NCBI GenBank assembly: GCA_018882885.1
Contig: VERG01000003.1
Coordinates: forward strand, 1 to 64,000
From: Candidatus Nanopelagicaceae bacterium
GTDB taxonomy: Bacteria > Actinomycetota > Actinomycetes > Nanopelagicales > Nanopelagicaceae
Direction: 5' to 3'
Length of the DNA: 64,000 bases
Made by a program: the position numbers and the translations under genes. The notes below the pieces were generated by a model. The model worked only from the letters and a program-made list of their open reading frames with translations. It had not been told where the DNA came from and did no database searches. Positions 40,158 through 50,034 of this stretch are shown piece after piece (within the stretch, counting starts at the first letter, position 1; each line of letters starts with the position of its first letter).

Positions 40158-40934
40158 CCCTTTTGCTAACTCTGAGGCGAGAACTTTAACCGCTTCAAGC
40201 CCTTCTTTCTCACTGGCAGACTCCAAAATTAACTTAATAAAGGCTGAGCCAACGATTACGCCATCTGCATAACGGGCCACCTGCTTGGCCTGTTCTCGGG
40301 TTGAAACACCGAGCCCAACTGCGACCGGCAACGTGGTCACTTTGCGGACTCTTTCAACCAGTTTCTCGGCCGCATCTGAAACTGTGGCGCGAGCTCCCGT
40401 TACCCCCATCAAGCTAGCGGCATACACAAAACCGGAACAGGCTTGCGCGACCTTCTCCAATCGCTCATCACTTGAACTTGGTGCTACAACATAAACTCGA
40501 CCCAATTGATTGTGATCGGTAGCTGAATACCATTCATTTGATTCCTCAATCGTTAAATCTGGTGTTATAACTCCGGCTCCCCCTGATTGCGCCAGAGATT
40601 TCGTAAAACTCTCAACACCAGTTCGCTCAATAGGATTCCAATATGACATCACCAATGCTGGAACAGAGATGCTAGAAATAACATTAAATACATCTGTCGC
40701 ACTAGTTTGATTGCGAAGTGCCACCTCTGCTGCTTGCTGAATAACTGGTCCATCCATCACCGGATCGCTATATGGAAATCCGACTTCGACTATATCCACA
40801 CCACCAGAAATCATGGCAGCGATAATCTCTTTGGATCCTTCCAAAGTTGGAAACCCCGCTGGCATATAACCAATTAGGGCGGCTCGATTTTCTGACTTAG
40901 CCTTAGCAAAGACCTCTTGCAGCTTTGAATTCAT
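40143..40934 (-). CDS. trpA: Tryptophan synthase alpha subunit
   Basis: Cleaves indole-3-glycerol phosphate to indole and glyceraldehyde-3-phosphate. The 263-residue TIM barrel has both catalytic acids in 'VEVGFPYSDPVMDGPVIQ' (near residues 51-62) and the loop 'ASLMGVTGAR'. It follows trpB by nine bases and ends in the operon terminator. Last gene of the histidine-tryptophan operon. Confidence 0.96.
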   Translation of the reverse strand: MNSKLQEVFAKAKSENRAALIGYMPAGFPTLEGSKEIIAAMISGGVDIVEVGFPYSDPVMDGPVIQQAAEVALRNQTSATDVFNVISSISVPALVMSYWNPIERTGVESFTKSLAQSGGAGVITPDLTIEESNEWYSATDHNQLGRVYVVAPSSSDERLEKVAQACSGFVYAASLMGVTGARATVSDAAEKLVERVRKVTTLPVAVGLGVSTREQAKQVARYADGVIVGSAFIKLILESASEKEGLEAVKVLASELAKGVRGA

Positions 40935-40943
40935 AATTCGCTG

Positions 40944-42134
40944 TTAAAGTGGAATTCCAAAGTAATTCGCGGCGGTTTGAACATCCTTATCGCCACGGCC
41001 GGATAGATTTATCAAAATTATTGCACCTTCGCCCAATTCATTTCCGATTTGCAGTGCTCCGGCAAGAGCATGAGCGGTTTCAATTGCTGGGATAATCCCT
41101 TCCGTTTTTGAAAGAAGTGCAAAGGCGTGCATCGCTTGATCATCAGTGATTGCGCGATATTCAGCACGACCAATGTCATTCAAAAAGGCGTGTTCTGGAC
41201 CTACTCCGGGATAATCAAGTCCAGCAGAAATCGAATGTGATTCCACGGTTTGCCCATTCTTGTCCTGCAAAACATAGGTGCGGGTTCCATGCAATACACC
41301 TGGAGTTCCACCCACAATTGTGGCGGCATGTTTGCCGGTTTCTACACCGGACCCACCGGCCTCTAAGCCAATCAGTCTTACCTTTTCATCTTCTATAAAA
41401 GGATGAAATATTCCGATTGCATTTGATCCACCACCGACGCAAGCCAAAACCGCATCTGGTAATCGACCTGTTAACTCCAAAACCTGTGCTCTTGCTTCAA
41501 CACCAATTATGCGATGGAAATCTCGAACTAATGTGGGAAATGGATGTGGGCCCGCAACAGTTCCCAATAGGTAATGGGTCGTTTCAACATTAGTTACCCA
41601 ATCACGCATCGCTTCGTTAATTGCATCCTTTAATGTTTTTGATCCAGTGGTTACTGGAACAACAGTTGCCCCCAACAATTTCATACGGGCAACATTTAGG
41701 GATTGTCGTTTTGTATCCTCTTCCCCCATGTAGACAACACATTCCAATCCCAACAAAGCCGCTGCAGTTGCTGAGGCAACACCATGCTGTCCAGCACCGG
41801 TCTCTGCGATGATCCGTTTCTTGCCCATTCGCTTTGTGAGTAAGGCCTGTCCCAAGACGTTATTTATTTTGTGACTGCCGGTGTGGTTTAAATCCTCTCT
41901 TTTCAAGAGAATCGTTGAGTTGCCAGCGTGCGCGGCAAAACGCTTAGCCTCAGTAATTATGGATGGGCGACCTGTGTATGTCTTGTGTAACTCGTTAAGT
42001 TCGGATTGAAAAGTAGGATCCGATGACGCTGCAAGATGTGCTGCCTCTAACTCTTCTAATGCAGAGATTAAAGCTTCAGGTACGAAGCGACCACCATATG
42101 GACCAAAATGTCCAATGATCTTTGATTGCTCCAT
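40944..42134 (-). CDS. trpB: Tryptophan synthase beta subunit
   Basis: PLP enzyme joining indole with serine. The 396-residue protein belongs to the TrpB1 type that pairs with TrpA: N-terminal '[12 protein letters not shown]', PLP lysine in '[15 protein letters not shown]' near residue 88, '[11 protein letters not shown]' and the phosphate-binding 'GGGSNAIG'. It lies 16 bases after trpC, with no trpM/trpX-like small gene between them as occurs in Streptomyces. Confidence 0.97.
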   Translation of the reverse strand: MEQSKIIGHFGPYGGRFVPEALISALEELEAAHLAASSDPTFQSELNELHKTYTGRPSIITEAKRFAAHAGNSTILLKREDLNHTGSHKINNVLGQALLTKRMGKKRIIAETGAGQHGVASATAAALLGLECVVYMGEEDTKRQSLNVARMKLLGATVVPVTTGSKTLKDAINEAMRDWVTNVETTHYLLGTVAGPHPFPTLVRDFHRIIGVEARAQVLELTGRLPDAVLACVGGGSNAIGIFHPFIEDEKVRLIGLEAGGSGVETGKHAATIVGGTPGVLHGTRTYVLQDKNGQTVESHSISAGLDYPGVGPEHAFLNDIGRAEYRAITDDQAMHAFALLSKTEGIIPAIETAHALAGALQIGNELGEGAIILINLSGRGDKDVQTAANYFGIPL

Positions 42135-42150
42135 GTAGAAATCCTAAGGG

Positions 42151-42933
42151 TTAATTGACCGCTGCGACATTTAAAAAATCTGCTATCAAGGACTCTGGCG
42201 AGCCCGCCTTCACTAGGCTTTCGCCCACCAAAACCGCGTTGGCTCCTAGCTGATATGCCGCTTTAACCTGATTGCTCTCGCTGATTCCAGATTCAGCAAC
42301 ACGATAAATGCCTTTAGGAATCTTGGGCAAAAGTAAATCAAAGTTTTTTAGATCAATCTCTAGAGTCTTTAAGTTTCGAGAGTTCACCCCGATTATCTCT
42401 GGATTTATCGCCAGAGCTCTATCCAGTTCTGCGGAATCATGTACCTCCACCAGTACCCGCATCCCCAATTCCATGGCAAGTGTGTAGAAGTCTCTCAATT
42501 GATAATCATCCAAAGCAGCAACAATTAATAAGAGTAGATCGGTTCCGTTGGCACGACTCTCTTTAACTAGATACTCATTAACAATAAAGTCTTTCCGCAA
42601 TACGGGTAGCGCAATTTCATTTCTAACCTGATGCAAATCCTTTAACGAGCCGCCAAAACGCCTTTGCTCTGTTAACACACTTACTACAGAAGCGCCGGAG
42701 GATTCATATTTCTTGGCCAAGGTTGAGGGCTCTGGAATTTCGGCTAAGGCACCTTTACTTGGTGAAGATCTCTTCACCTCGGCAATTACTGATAACGCAT
42801 TCCTGCGAAGTGAAACCAAAGGGTCTCTAACCTGAGGTGCCGAGCTAATCAACTCATTTAATTGGGCCTCCGAAAGTTTTCGGCTCTCTAAATCTTCGAG
42901 GACGCCTTCAATAATTGAACTCAGGACACTCAT
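42151..42933 (-). CDS. trpC: Indole-3-glycerol phosphate synthase
   Basis: Ring-closing step of tryptophan synthesis from CdRP. The 260-residue barrel has 'VIAEVKRSSPSKG' with the catalytic lysine near residue 52, 'VLRKDFIVNEYLVKESR' and 'GVNSRNLKTLEID'. The isomerase activity TrpF, fused or separate in other bacteria, is absent here and is expected to be supplied by PriA in the same operon. Two bases separate it from trpE. Confidence 0.96.
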   Translation of the reverse strand: MSVLSSIIEGVLEDLESRKLSEAQLNELISSAPQVRDPLVSLRRNALSVIAEVKRSSPSKGALAEIPEPSTLAKKYESSGASVVSVLTEQRRFGGSLKDLHQVRNEIALPVLRKDFIVNEYLVKESRANGTDLLLLIVAALDDYQLRDFYTLAMELGMRVLVEVHDSAELDRALAINPEIIGVNSRNLKTLEIDLKNFDLLLPKIPKGIYRVAESGISESNQVKAAYQLGANAVLVGESLVKAGSPESLIADFLNVAAVN

Positions 42934-42935
42934 GG

Positions 42936-44432
42936 TTACTTCTTTTTCTCCAACTGATTGGCCATGGAGATGGCGGTCAACACCGCTGCCGCTTTATTCA
43001 AACACTCTTCATCCTCGCTGGTTGGATTTGAATCTGCAACAATTCCAGCACCTGCCTGCACATAAGCTTTCCCATCTTTGATTACGGCGGTTCTAATAGC
43101 GATGCAGGTATCTAGATTGCCCACGAAATCTACATAACCAATAGCACCACCATAAATTCCTCGGCGAGTCGGTTCATGTTCTTCGATGATCTCCATAGCC
43201 CGCGGCTTGGGCGCACCAGATAATGTCCCAGCAGGAAATACCGCGTACAAAGCCTCTACTGGAGAGTGTTGATTCGAGAGCAATCCAGTAACCGTCGAAA
43301 CAATGTGCATCACATGTGAGTAGCGTTCGATTTGCATGAACTCAACAACATTTACAGTTCCGGGATCACAAACTCGACCCAGATCATTTCTTCCCAAATC
43401 AACCAACATCAAATGCTCAGCACGTTCTTTAGGGTCAGACAGCAACTCCTCACCCAGTCTTTGATCCTCTTCCGGATTAGAGGAGCGCTTTCTGGTTCCA
43501 GCGATCGGGTGAACCATGACTTCGCGCTCATTAACCTTAACTAGCGCCTCAGGACTGGAGCCAACGATATTTAGCCCATCTGCAAATCTAAATAGGTACA
43601 TGTACGGGCTAGGGTTTCTTAATCTAAGCATCCGGTATACATCCAAAGCATCGGCTGCGCATTCCATTGTGAATCGTTGCGAGAGCACAACCTGGAACGC
43701 CTCGCCAGACTTAATCTCTTCTTTAACAGCAGAAATGTGCTCTTTGTACTCTGAGCTCTTCAAATTGCGCGCAAAATCTAACTCCGGCGCGTTAGGTAGC
43801 TGAAGTATTGAACTCTTGGTGTCTGAATTAAGCGCGCTCTCCATCTTCTGCAATCGGGACAACGCTGACTCATACGCTTCATCTACTCGAGCATCAGAGC
43901 CATCCCAATTAATTGCGTTAGCAATTAAAGTTACTGCTCCCTGCAAATGATCATAAACTGCCAAATCACTAGTGAGCATGAATGCTATTTCTGGGACTCT
44001 TAACTCATCCTTTGCGATTTGCGGAAGCTTTTCCAACCTGCGCACCGCGTCATAACCCATATAGCCAACTAGACCCCCGGTTAATGGCGGGAGATCAGAA
44101 ATTTTCGGAGAGCGGAGATGTTTACTTGCAATGTTTAAGGCCTCAAGTGGATCAATTTCATTGGGAGCACCCGCTGGCATCACACCTAGCCAATGCGCCA
44201 CACCGTTTTTCTCGGTCAAAGTGGCATCGCTGTTAACTCCGATAAATGAGTAACGAGACCATGCGCCGCCATGCTCGGCAGATTCCAATAAAAAACTATT
44301 CTCTCGATTACTGGTTAGTTTGCTGTACAGGGCCAATGGGGTCTCTCCATCTGCCACAAATCGCTTCGCTACTGGAATTACATTAAAACTCTTAGCGTAT
44401 TCGCGAAACTCCTCAAGCGTCATCAAATCCAT
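42936..44432 (-). CDS. trpE: Anthranilate synthase component I
   Basis: Makes anthranilate from chorismate with ammonia from the TrpG subunit. The 498-residue protein has the chorismate-binding domain with 'AGTLSGAPKPRAMEIIEEHEP' and 'GAGIVADSNPTSEDEECLNKA' at the C-terminus, and an N-terminal region containing the likely tryptophan-feedback motif 'LLESAEHG'. trpG and trpD are not in this window. It follows hisI by two bases, linking the two pathways in one transcript. Confidence 0.95.
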   Translation of the reverse strand: MDLMTLEEFREYAKSFNVIPVAKRFVADGETPLALYSKLTSNRENSFLLESAEHGGAWSRYSFIGVNSDATLTEKNGVAHWLGVMPAGAPNEIDPLEALNIASKHLRSPKISDLPPLTGGLVGYMGYDAVRRLEKLPQIAKDELRVPEIAFMLTSDLAVYDHLQGAVTLIANAINWDGSDARVDEAYESALSRLQKMESALNSDTKSSILQLPNAPELDFARNLKSSEYKEHISAVKEEIKSGEAFQVVLSQRFTMECAADALDVYRMLRLRNPSPYMYLFRFADGLNIVGSSPEALVKVNEREVMVHPIAGTRKRSSNPEEDQRLGEELLSDPKERAEHLMLVDLGRNDLGRVCDPGTVNVVEFMQIERYSHVMHIVSTVTGLLSNQHSPVEALYAVFPAGTLSGAPKPRAMEIIEEHEPTRRGIYGGAIGYVDFVGNLDTCIAIRTAVIKDGKAYVQAGAGIVADSNPTSEDEECLNKAAAVLTAISMANQLEKKK

Positions 44433-44434
44433 AG

Positions 44435-44761
44435 TTACAGGATTATCTCTGAATAAAAACAGGAGTTTTCGCCGGTGTGACAGGCCGGCCCATGACTATG
44501 TACCAAGAACAAAAAAGCATCAGAGTCACAATCAAATTTAATAGTGATTACCTCTTGTTTGTTGCCAGAGGTCTGACCCTTAACCCAAATCTCTTTTCTA
44601 CTTCTGCTCCAAAAGGTGGCCTGCTTGGTATTGATGGTTTTTTCTAACGCCTCTTTATTAACCCAAGCTAACATCAACACCTCCTTGCTATTGGCATCCT
44701 GAACGATGGCAGGTAGTAACTGCTGATCATCTTTGAAGTTGGCCAATAACTTGGTGAGCAT
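44435..44761 (-). CDS. hisI: Phosphoribosyl-AMP cyclohydrolase
   Basis: Opens the purine ring of phosphoribosyl-AMP in histidine synthesis. The 108-residue protein is the single-domain form without the HisE pyrophosphohydrolase. Metal- and zinc-binding residues are visible in 'FDCDSDAFLFLVHSHGPACHTGENSCF' split over residues ~74-102: the Asp cluster DCDSD and the cysteines. hisE and hisG are not in the window. Three bases separate it from hisF. Confidence 0.95.
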   Translation of the reverse strand: MLTKLLANFKDDQQLLPAIVQDANSKEVLMLAWVNKEALEKTINTKQATFWSRSRKEIWVKGQTSGNKQEVITIKFDCDSDAFLFLVHSHGPACHTGENSCFYSEIIL

Positions 44762-44764
44762 CGC

Positions 44765-45547
44765 TTAATTCTGCCTTAAAGTGGAGTTCTGACGCACAGT
44801 GAAACCTTTACGAGATAGATCCCGTTTGATGTCGCTAATTCGATAAATTCCAAAGTGAAATACGCTGGCCGCCAGCAAGGCATCGGCTCCGGATTCAATA
44901 GCTTTTCCAAAGTCATCCAAGTCACCAGCCCCGCCGCTTGCGATGACCGGAACTGAGGAGATCTCCCGTACCCTCCTGATTAGTTCTAGGTCATAACCTG
45001 CTCTGGTTCCATCCATATCCATCGAATTCAAGAGAATCTCTCCAACTCCTCTGCTGATCGCTTCTTCAATCCATGTGAAGGCGTCGATACCTGTTGAGTT
45101 GCGACCACCATGAGTTGTGACCTCGAATCCAGATTCGGTTCGACCTCTTTTGGCATCGATAGAAATTACTAAAACCTGCGCCCCAAATCTTTCGCTTATC
45201 TCATTTATCAGATTCGGGTTTTTTATCGCTGCGGTATTTACGGAAATCTTGTCGGCGCCAGCGCGAAGTAACTGATCAACATCGAAGACCGATGAGATAC
45301 CGCCGCCAACTGTAAGAGGAATGAAAACTTCATCTGCAGTTGCACTAACTACATCCAATGTGGTTTTTCTATCTTCAACACTGGCTGAGATATCCAAAAA
45401 GGTGATTTCGTCAGCGCCTTCTTCGCTGTAAATCCGGGCCATCTCAACTGGATCACCTGCATCGACCAGATTCTTAAAATTTATTCCTTTAACCACCCGA
45501 CCATTTGAAACATCTAGGCAGGGAATGATTCTGGTGGCTAGCGACAT
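44765..45547 (-). CDS. hisF: Imidazole glycerol phosphate synthase cyclase subunit
   Basis: Uses ammonia channelled from HisH to form imidazole glycerol phosphate and AICAR. The 260-residue barrel has the catalytic aspartate D12 in '[14 protein letters not shown]' and the second aspartate in '[11 protein letters not shown]' near residue 130, plus phosphate-binding '[10 protein letters not shown]' and '[11 protein letters not shown]'. Three bases separate it from priA. Confidence 0.96.
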   Translation of the reverse strand: MSLATRIIPCLDVSNGRVVKGINFKNLVDAGDPVEMARIYSEEGADEITFLDISASVEDRKTTLDVVSATADEVFIPLTVGGGISSVFDVDQLLRAGADKISVNTAAIKNPNLINEISERFGAQVLVISIDAKRGRTESGFEVTTHGGRNSTGIDAFTWIEEAISRGVGEILLNSMDMDGTRAGYDLELIRRVREISSVPVIASGGAGDLDDFGKAIESGADALLAASVFHFGIYRISDIKRDLSRKGFTVRQNSTLRQN

Positions 45548-45550
45548 AAT

Positions 45551-46294
45551 TTATTGCGCCATTCCTGTTGGTGAATAAGCAACTTCAATAGCCTCTTGCA
45601 AGGTGAAGGCGCCGGCGTACAGAGCCTTTCCAACTATTGCGCCTTCAACACCTATCTCTGTAAGAGCTCTTAAATCCTTAACATCCTGCAATTTTGAAAC
45701 CCCACCAGATGCGATTACTGGGCGATTGGTTACGCCACAAACCTGTTTGAGTAGATCGATATTTGGCCCTTGCAAAGTTCCATCTTTATTTACATCGGTA
45801 ACTACATAACGAGCGCAGCCATCTGCATCCAGCCTTTGTAAAGTATCAAATAGGTCTCCCCCTGCTTTGGTCCAACCTCGAGCGGCAAGAGTGCGACCTC
45901 GAACATCTAGACCAACTGCGATGCGCTCGCCGAATCTGGCAATCACCGATGCGGTCCAATCTGGATTTTCCATCGCAGCGGTACCTAAGTTAATGCGGGC
46001 ACAGCCTGTTGAAAGTGCGCGCAACAAACTCTCTTCATCACGAATGCCACCAGATAACTCAACTTTGATATCCAACTTACCAATTACATCCGCGAGTAAT
46101 TCATGGTTTGAACCTGTGCCAAATGCAGCATCTAGATCAACGAGGTGAATCCACTCCGCACCTGCTCTTTGAAAATCTAGTGCTGCCTCTAGCGGCGCTC
46201 CATAATTGGTTTGAGCGCTTAACTCACCTTGGACCAATCGGACCGCTTGGCCTTCTCTCACATCAACGGCAGGTAACAGCTCAAGTTGTTTCAT
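45551..46294 (-). CDS. priA: Bifunctional HisA/TrpF isomerase PriA
   Basis: In actinobacteria this barrel isomerises both ProFAR (histidine) and phosphoribosylanthranilate (tryptophan). The 247-residue protein has D11 and D130 as the expected base and acid, with R19, R85 and R139 in place. This fits the dual-substrate PriA type, and no separate trpF is seen beside the trp genes. Its position between histidine genes and upstream of trpECBA in one operon fits the shared role. Dual activity is inferred from residues and context. Confidence 0.92.
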   Translation of the reverse strand: MKQLELLPAVDVREGQAVRLVQGELSAQTNYGAPLEAALDFQRAGAEWIHLVDLDAAFGTGSNHELLADVIGKLDIKVELSGGIRDEESLLRALSTGCARINLGTAAMENPDWTASVIARFGERIAVGLDVRGRTLAARGWTKAGGDLFDTLQRLDADGCARYVVTDVNKDGTLQGPNIDLLKQVCGVTNRPVIASGGVSKLQDVKDLRALTEIGVEGAIVGKALYAGAFTLQEAIEVAYSPTGMAQ

Positions 46295-46896
46295 AATGAA
46301 GCCGCCCAGTTAGCAATCAATTTCAAACCTGCCACTCCGCTCTTCTCAGGGTGAAACTGGGTAGCTGTTATTAAGTCGGTCTCAATGGCCGCAACAAAGT
46401 TCTCACCATAGCTACAGCCAATATTTGTAGCGCCCGATACCTCAGTTTTAACCGCGTAACTATGCACAAAATAAAATCTCTCACCATTCAAATCTGCAAA
46501 TGATCCAGAGTCAGTATTGCTCTCTATCTCGCTCCAACCAATATGTGGCAAAACTGGTGCTGAAATTTTCTCTACCTTTTGGGGGAAAACTCCGACTCCA
46601 CTTATCCGCTCTCCATTGAATAACTCATCGCTTTCAGAAAACAAAACCTGCATCCCAACGCAGATGCCTAAGATTTTTCGTCCCAGATCTAGCCGCTCTT
46701 TAATTAACTCATCGCCTTTAACCGCTCTTAAACCATTCATGCAAGAACCAAAAGCGCCAACACCAGGAATAACTAAACCTTCTGCTTCTAATGCGGTCTT
46801 AAAATCAGAGGTGATGACAACATCAGCTCCAGTTTTTTCACAGGCTCGTTGCGCAGATCGGATATTTCCGGAGCCATAGTCCAGAATCGCTATCAA
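46291..46896 (-). CDS. hisH: Imidazole glycerol phosphate synthase glutaminase subunit
   Basis: Class I glutamine amidotransferase supplying ammonia to HisF. The 201 residues show the nucleophile cysteine in '[11 protein letters not shown]' near residue 78 and the catalytic His/Glu in '[13 protein letters not shown]' near residue 182. The start overlaps the hisB stop by four bases and the stop overlaps priA by four. Confidence 0.96.
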   Translation of the reverse strand: MIAILDYGSGNIRSAQRACEKTGADVVITSDFKTALEAEGLVIPGVGAFGSCMNGLRAVKGDELIKERLDLGRKILGICVGMQVLFSESDELFNGERISGVGVFPQKVEKISAPVLPHIGWSEIESNTDSGSFADLNGERFYFVHSYAVKTEVSGATNIGCSYGENFVAAIETDLITATQFHPEKSGVAGLKLIANWAASL

Positions 46897-47486
46897 AGAA
46901 CGCCTTTAGTAGAGGGCACACCGGAGGTACGAGAATCTAGAGCGACCGCATCTTTGAATGCTTGAGCGACCGCTTTGAACTGAGCCTCCAAAACATGGTG
47001 CGCATTTCTACCTTCTATAACCCTGATATGCAGCCCAATGCGCGCCTCTGCAACAATCGACTCCCAAATATGTTTTCCGAGCGTGGTATCAAAGGTTCCA
47101 ATCAACTCCACAATCTCAGGTTGACGATGTACTAAATAAGGACGGCCGGAGAGATCAACTGCGACCTGTACTAGAACTTCATCCAGTGGAACTAGTGAGT
47201 TTCCAAATCTTCTAATTCCAGATTTATCTCCCAAAGCTTCCCTTAATGCCTGTCCAAATGCCAAGGAAGTATCCTCGACAGTGTGGTGAGAATCGACATC
47301 AACATCACCAGTTGTTTTTACTGTGAGATCAAATCCAGAGTGCTTACCAAGCTGGGAAATCATGTGGTCGAAAAATGGAACTCCAGTAGAGACATCTATT
47401 ACTCCGGTGCCATCAATTTTGAGTTCAACCAGAACAGAGGATTCTTTGGTGGTGCGCTCAACACGGGCAAATCTTGGATTGGTCAT
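46893..47486 (-). CDS. hisB: Imidazoleglycerol-phosphate dehydratase
   Basis: Manganese enzyme removing water from imidazole glycerol phosphate. The 197-residue monofunctional form has the duplicated metal-binding motifs 'DSHHTVEDTSLAFG' near residue 65 and 'GRNAHHVLEAQFKA' near residue 162. The ATG follows a small perfect hairpin (47489-47502) by two bases, unusual for a gene inside an operon. Confidence 0.96.
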   Translation of the reverse strand: MTNPRFARVERTTKESSVLVELKIDGTGVIDVSTGVPFFDHMISQLGKHSGFDLTVKTTGDVDVDSHHTVEDTSLAFGQALREALGDKSGIRRFGNSLVPLDEVLVQVAVDLSGRPYLVHRQPEIVELIGTFDTTLGKHIWESIVAEARIGLHIRVIEGRNAHHVLEAQFKAVAQAFKDAVALDSRTSGVPSTKGVL

Positions 47487-47488
47487 GA

Positions 47489-47502
47489 GGGGAATTATCC
47501 CC
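47489..47502 (-). repeat. Hairpin immediately upstream of hisB
   Basis: GGGGA-N4-TCCCC ends two bases before the hisB ATG, in the 50-base hisC-hisB spacer, which is unusually long for this operon. In RNA it could hide the ribosome binding region or mark a processing point. Confidence 0.45.
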
Positions 47503-47536
47503 TATCGCCCAGGGTTATGGCGACCAGATTATTACC

Positions 47537-48631
47537 TTAAGAGTTCAAGGCTTGTTGTAGCGCCGCTAAAAAGGCTTTGTTCTCAGCCTCTGTTCCAATT
47601 GTCACCCTGAGATAACCGGGAATGCCAACATCTCGAATGAGCACATCCCTGTCAACTAATTTCTGCCAAAGCTCTTGGGCGCTAACTTTAAATCCAGAGA
47701 ACATTACAAAATTTGCATCTGAGGAGATCACATGCAAGCCCAACTTTATTAGCTCCTGAATTAGAAGATCTCTAGATTGTTTGAGTTGTTCGACCTGCTG
47801 CTGTAGGGCAGATCGATTTTTCAATGCCGCAAGCGCTGCCGCCTGAGTTAATTCACTTAAATGATAAGGAAGTCTTACCAATAACATCGCCTCGACCAGA
47901 GTGGAATTTGAGATCATGTAACCAAGGCGCGCCCCGGCAAATGCGAAGGCTTTACTCATGGTTCGAGAAACAATCAGATTTGGGTAGTCCTTAATCAATG
48001 TGACCGCTGAATTCTCTTTTGAGAACTCCGCATACGCCTCGTCTACAACAAGAATTGCACCAACCGACAAGGTAACTTTTGCCAATTCTGCAACATCGCC
48101 TAATGAAATCGAGCCACCGGTAGGGTTATTAGGTGTGGTTACAAAAACTATTCCAGGCCTATTCGTTTTGATCGCCTCTGTCGCCACATCAACTTGAAAT
48201 GTAAATTCTGGTCCCCGGGCGATGGAGATCCATTTCTTGCCCACTGATTTTGTGATGAGCGGATGCATCGAGTATGAAGGTTCGAAGCCCATTGCATCGC
48301 CAGCAAAGGCCAGAGCGATGCTCTGCAAGATTTCATTGCTCCCATTAGCCGCCCAAATATGTTCATAACTGAAATTAGTTCTTGAAATCCCATTTATGTA
48401 TTCAGCTAATGCGGTTCGCAATGCAACGGCATCACGATCCGGATAGCGATTTAAGTCGGACACTCGTTCTGAAATTTCAGTAACAATCTTGCTCTGCAAA
48501 CTCTCATCCAGAGGATATGGGTTCTCATTAGTGTTCAACCGCACCTGCGCAGGTATTTGCGGTGCACCATAAGGCTTCAGCTCGCGGATATTTTCATTAA
48601 GCGAGAGCCACTCCGGCCAGTTTTGGTTCAT
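47537..48631 (-). CDS. hisC: Histidinol-phosphate aminotransferase
   Basis: PLP aminotransferase (fold type I) converting imidazole acetol phosphate to histidinol phosphate. The 364-residue protein shows '[15 protein letters not shown]', '[13 protein letters not shown]', the PLP aspartate/tyrosine segment '[12 protein letters not shown]' and the Schiff-base lysine in '[17 protein letters not shown]'. Its ATG overlaps the hisD stop by four bases. Confidence 0.96.
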   Translation of the reverse strand: MNQNWPEWLSLNENIRELKPYGAPQIPAQVRLNTNENPYPLDESLQSKIVTEISERVSDLNRYPDRDAVALRTALAEYINGISRTNFSYEHIWAANGSNEILQSIALAFAGDAMGFEPSYSMHPLITKSVGKKWISIARGPEFTFQVDVATEAIKTNRPGIVFVTTPNNPTGGSISLGDVAELAKVTLSVGAILVVDEAYAEFSKENSAVTLIKDYPNLIVSRTMSKAFAFAGARLGYMISNSTLVEAMLLVRLPYHLSELTQAAALAALKNRSALQQQVEQLKQSRDLLIQELIKLGLHVISSDANFVMFSGFKVSAQELWQKLVDRDVLIRDVGIPGYLRVTIGTEAENKAFLAALQQALNS

Positions 48632-49980
48632 TTATTGTTGCCCGGCTCTTCAAATCTCGCCGCAACCGCCTCGCCATGAGCCGGCAAGTCTTCGGCATTA
48701 GCAAATGTAATAACGCTAGTAGCAATCTCTCTTAGGGCTCGCTCGTTGTAATCAATAAAGTGCAGACCGCGCAAAAATGTTTGAACTGAAACTCCACTGG
48801 AATGACAGGCGCAGCCACCAGTAGGAAGAACATGGTTGGAGCCAGCTAAGTAATCACCTAATGAAACCGGCGAAAAACGACCTAGAAAAACCGCTCCAGC
48901 GTTTCGTATCTCACGGCTAGCCTGTTTTGGATTTGTAACTTGAAGCTCGAGATGTTCAGCAGCATATGCATTTGCCACCGCTAAGGATTGTTCGAGGTTG
49001 TCGGTTAATGCAATCGCTGATTGAACGCCTTGTAACGCCTCTTTGATTCGTTCAGAGTGTTTGGTTTTCGCAACTCGTTTTGTGAGCTCTTTTTGTACCT
49101 GCTGGGCTAACTCAACTGAATCAGTAATTAAAACAGCTGCCGCAATCGTGTCATGCTCTGCCTGGCTGATTAAGTCTGTCGCAACATCACTGGCCAGTGC
49201 TGATTCATCTGCCACAACAGCAATCTCGGTCGGGCCGGCCTCTGAATCAATACCAATCACTCCTCTGAGGGCACGCTTTGCTGCTGCAACATAAATATTG
49301 CCTGGTCCGGTTACTAGATCAACTTTCTCTAGAACCGCGTTATCAAAGTTATTTGGTTTTGAATTTACTCCGTATGCAAATGCAGCAATCGCTTGCGCGC
49401 CTCCCATTGCATAAACCTCATCGATTCCCAACAATGCGCAGGTCGCCAAAATCGTAGGATGGGGCCAGCCGTTATTTTCTTTTTGTGCCGGTGAGGCCAG
49501 GGCAATACTTTTTACTCCAGCGATCTGTGCTGGAACCGCGTTCATTATTACCGAGCTGGGATAAACCGCTCTTCCACCCGGCACATATAAACCAACTCGA
49601 TCAACTGGAATCCAGCGTTCCTCAACCTCTCCGCCATCTACAACTCGGGTCGTAGTGCTCCCCCGCTTTTGATCAAGATGAACTACGCGTACCCTTCTAA
49701 TCGCCTCCAAAATTACCTGCTTGAGTCCGGCATCTAGTAGTTGCAATGCTTGATCAATAACTGATTTTGGAACCCTGATGGATTCAGGGGCAACGCCGTC
49801 ATATTTAAGGCTTAACTCTTTGAGAGTTGATTCATCTCCATTCTTTACTGATTGCAAGATTGGTTTAATTGCAACCAAAGCGCTATCGATATCAAACTCC
49901 GCGCGCGGTAATAACCTTTGATACTCAGATTTTGATAGCTGACGACCACGTAGATCTACGACCCGCATCAACTCGCTCAC
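48628..49980 (-). CDS. hisD: Histidinol dehydrogenase
   Basis: Zinc- and NAD-dependent enzyme of the last two steps of histidine synthesis. The 450-residue protein has '[29 protein letters not shown]', broken here as '[12 protein letters not shown]' and 'DLISQAEHD', and the C-terminal '[18 protein letters not shown]'. The GTG start at 49980 has TAGACT exactly six bases upstream and no ribosome binding site, so this is the leaderless first gene of hisDCBH-priA-FI-trpECBA. Confidence 0.96.
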   Translation of the reverse strand: MSELMRVVDLRGRQLSKSEYQRLLPRAEFDIDSALVAIKPILQSVKNGDESTLKELSLKYDGVAPESIRVPKSVIDQALQLLDAGLKQVILEAIRRVRVVHLDQKRGSTTTRVVDGGEVEERWIPVDRVGLYVPGGRAVYPSSVIMNAVPAQIAGVKSIALASPAQKENNGWPHPTILATCALLGIDEVYAMGGAQAIAAFAYGVNSKPNNFDNAVLEKVDLVTGPGNIYVAAAKRALRGVIGIDSEAGPTEIAVVADESALASDVATDLISQAEHDTIAAAVLITDSVELAQQVQKELTKRVAKTKHSERIKEALQGVQSAIALTDNLEQSLAVANAYAAEHLELQVTNPKQASREIRNAGAVFLGRFSPVSLGDYLAGSNHVLPTGGCACHSSGVSVQTFLRGLHFIDYNERALREIATSVITFANAEDLPAHGEAVAARFEEPGNNK

Positions 49981-49992
49981 TGCCCTAGTCTA
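49981..49992 (-). promoter_or_regulatory. Probable leaderless promoter of the his-trp operon
   Basis: TAGACT (49987-49992, minus strand) ends six bases before the hisD GTG. The whole spacer after dnaE is 54 bases. I see no leader-peptide attenuator or T-box. Confidence 0.55.
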
Positions 49993-50034
49993 AAGCGGGT
50001 AATGGATTTGCGGCTTGTTATTTAGAGTCGGTAG

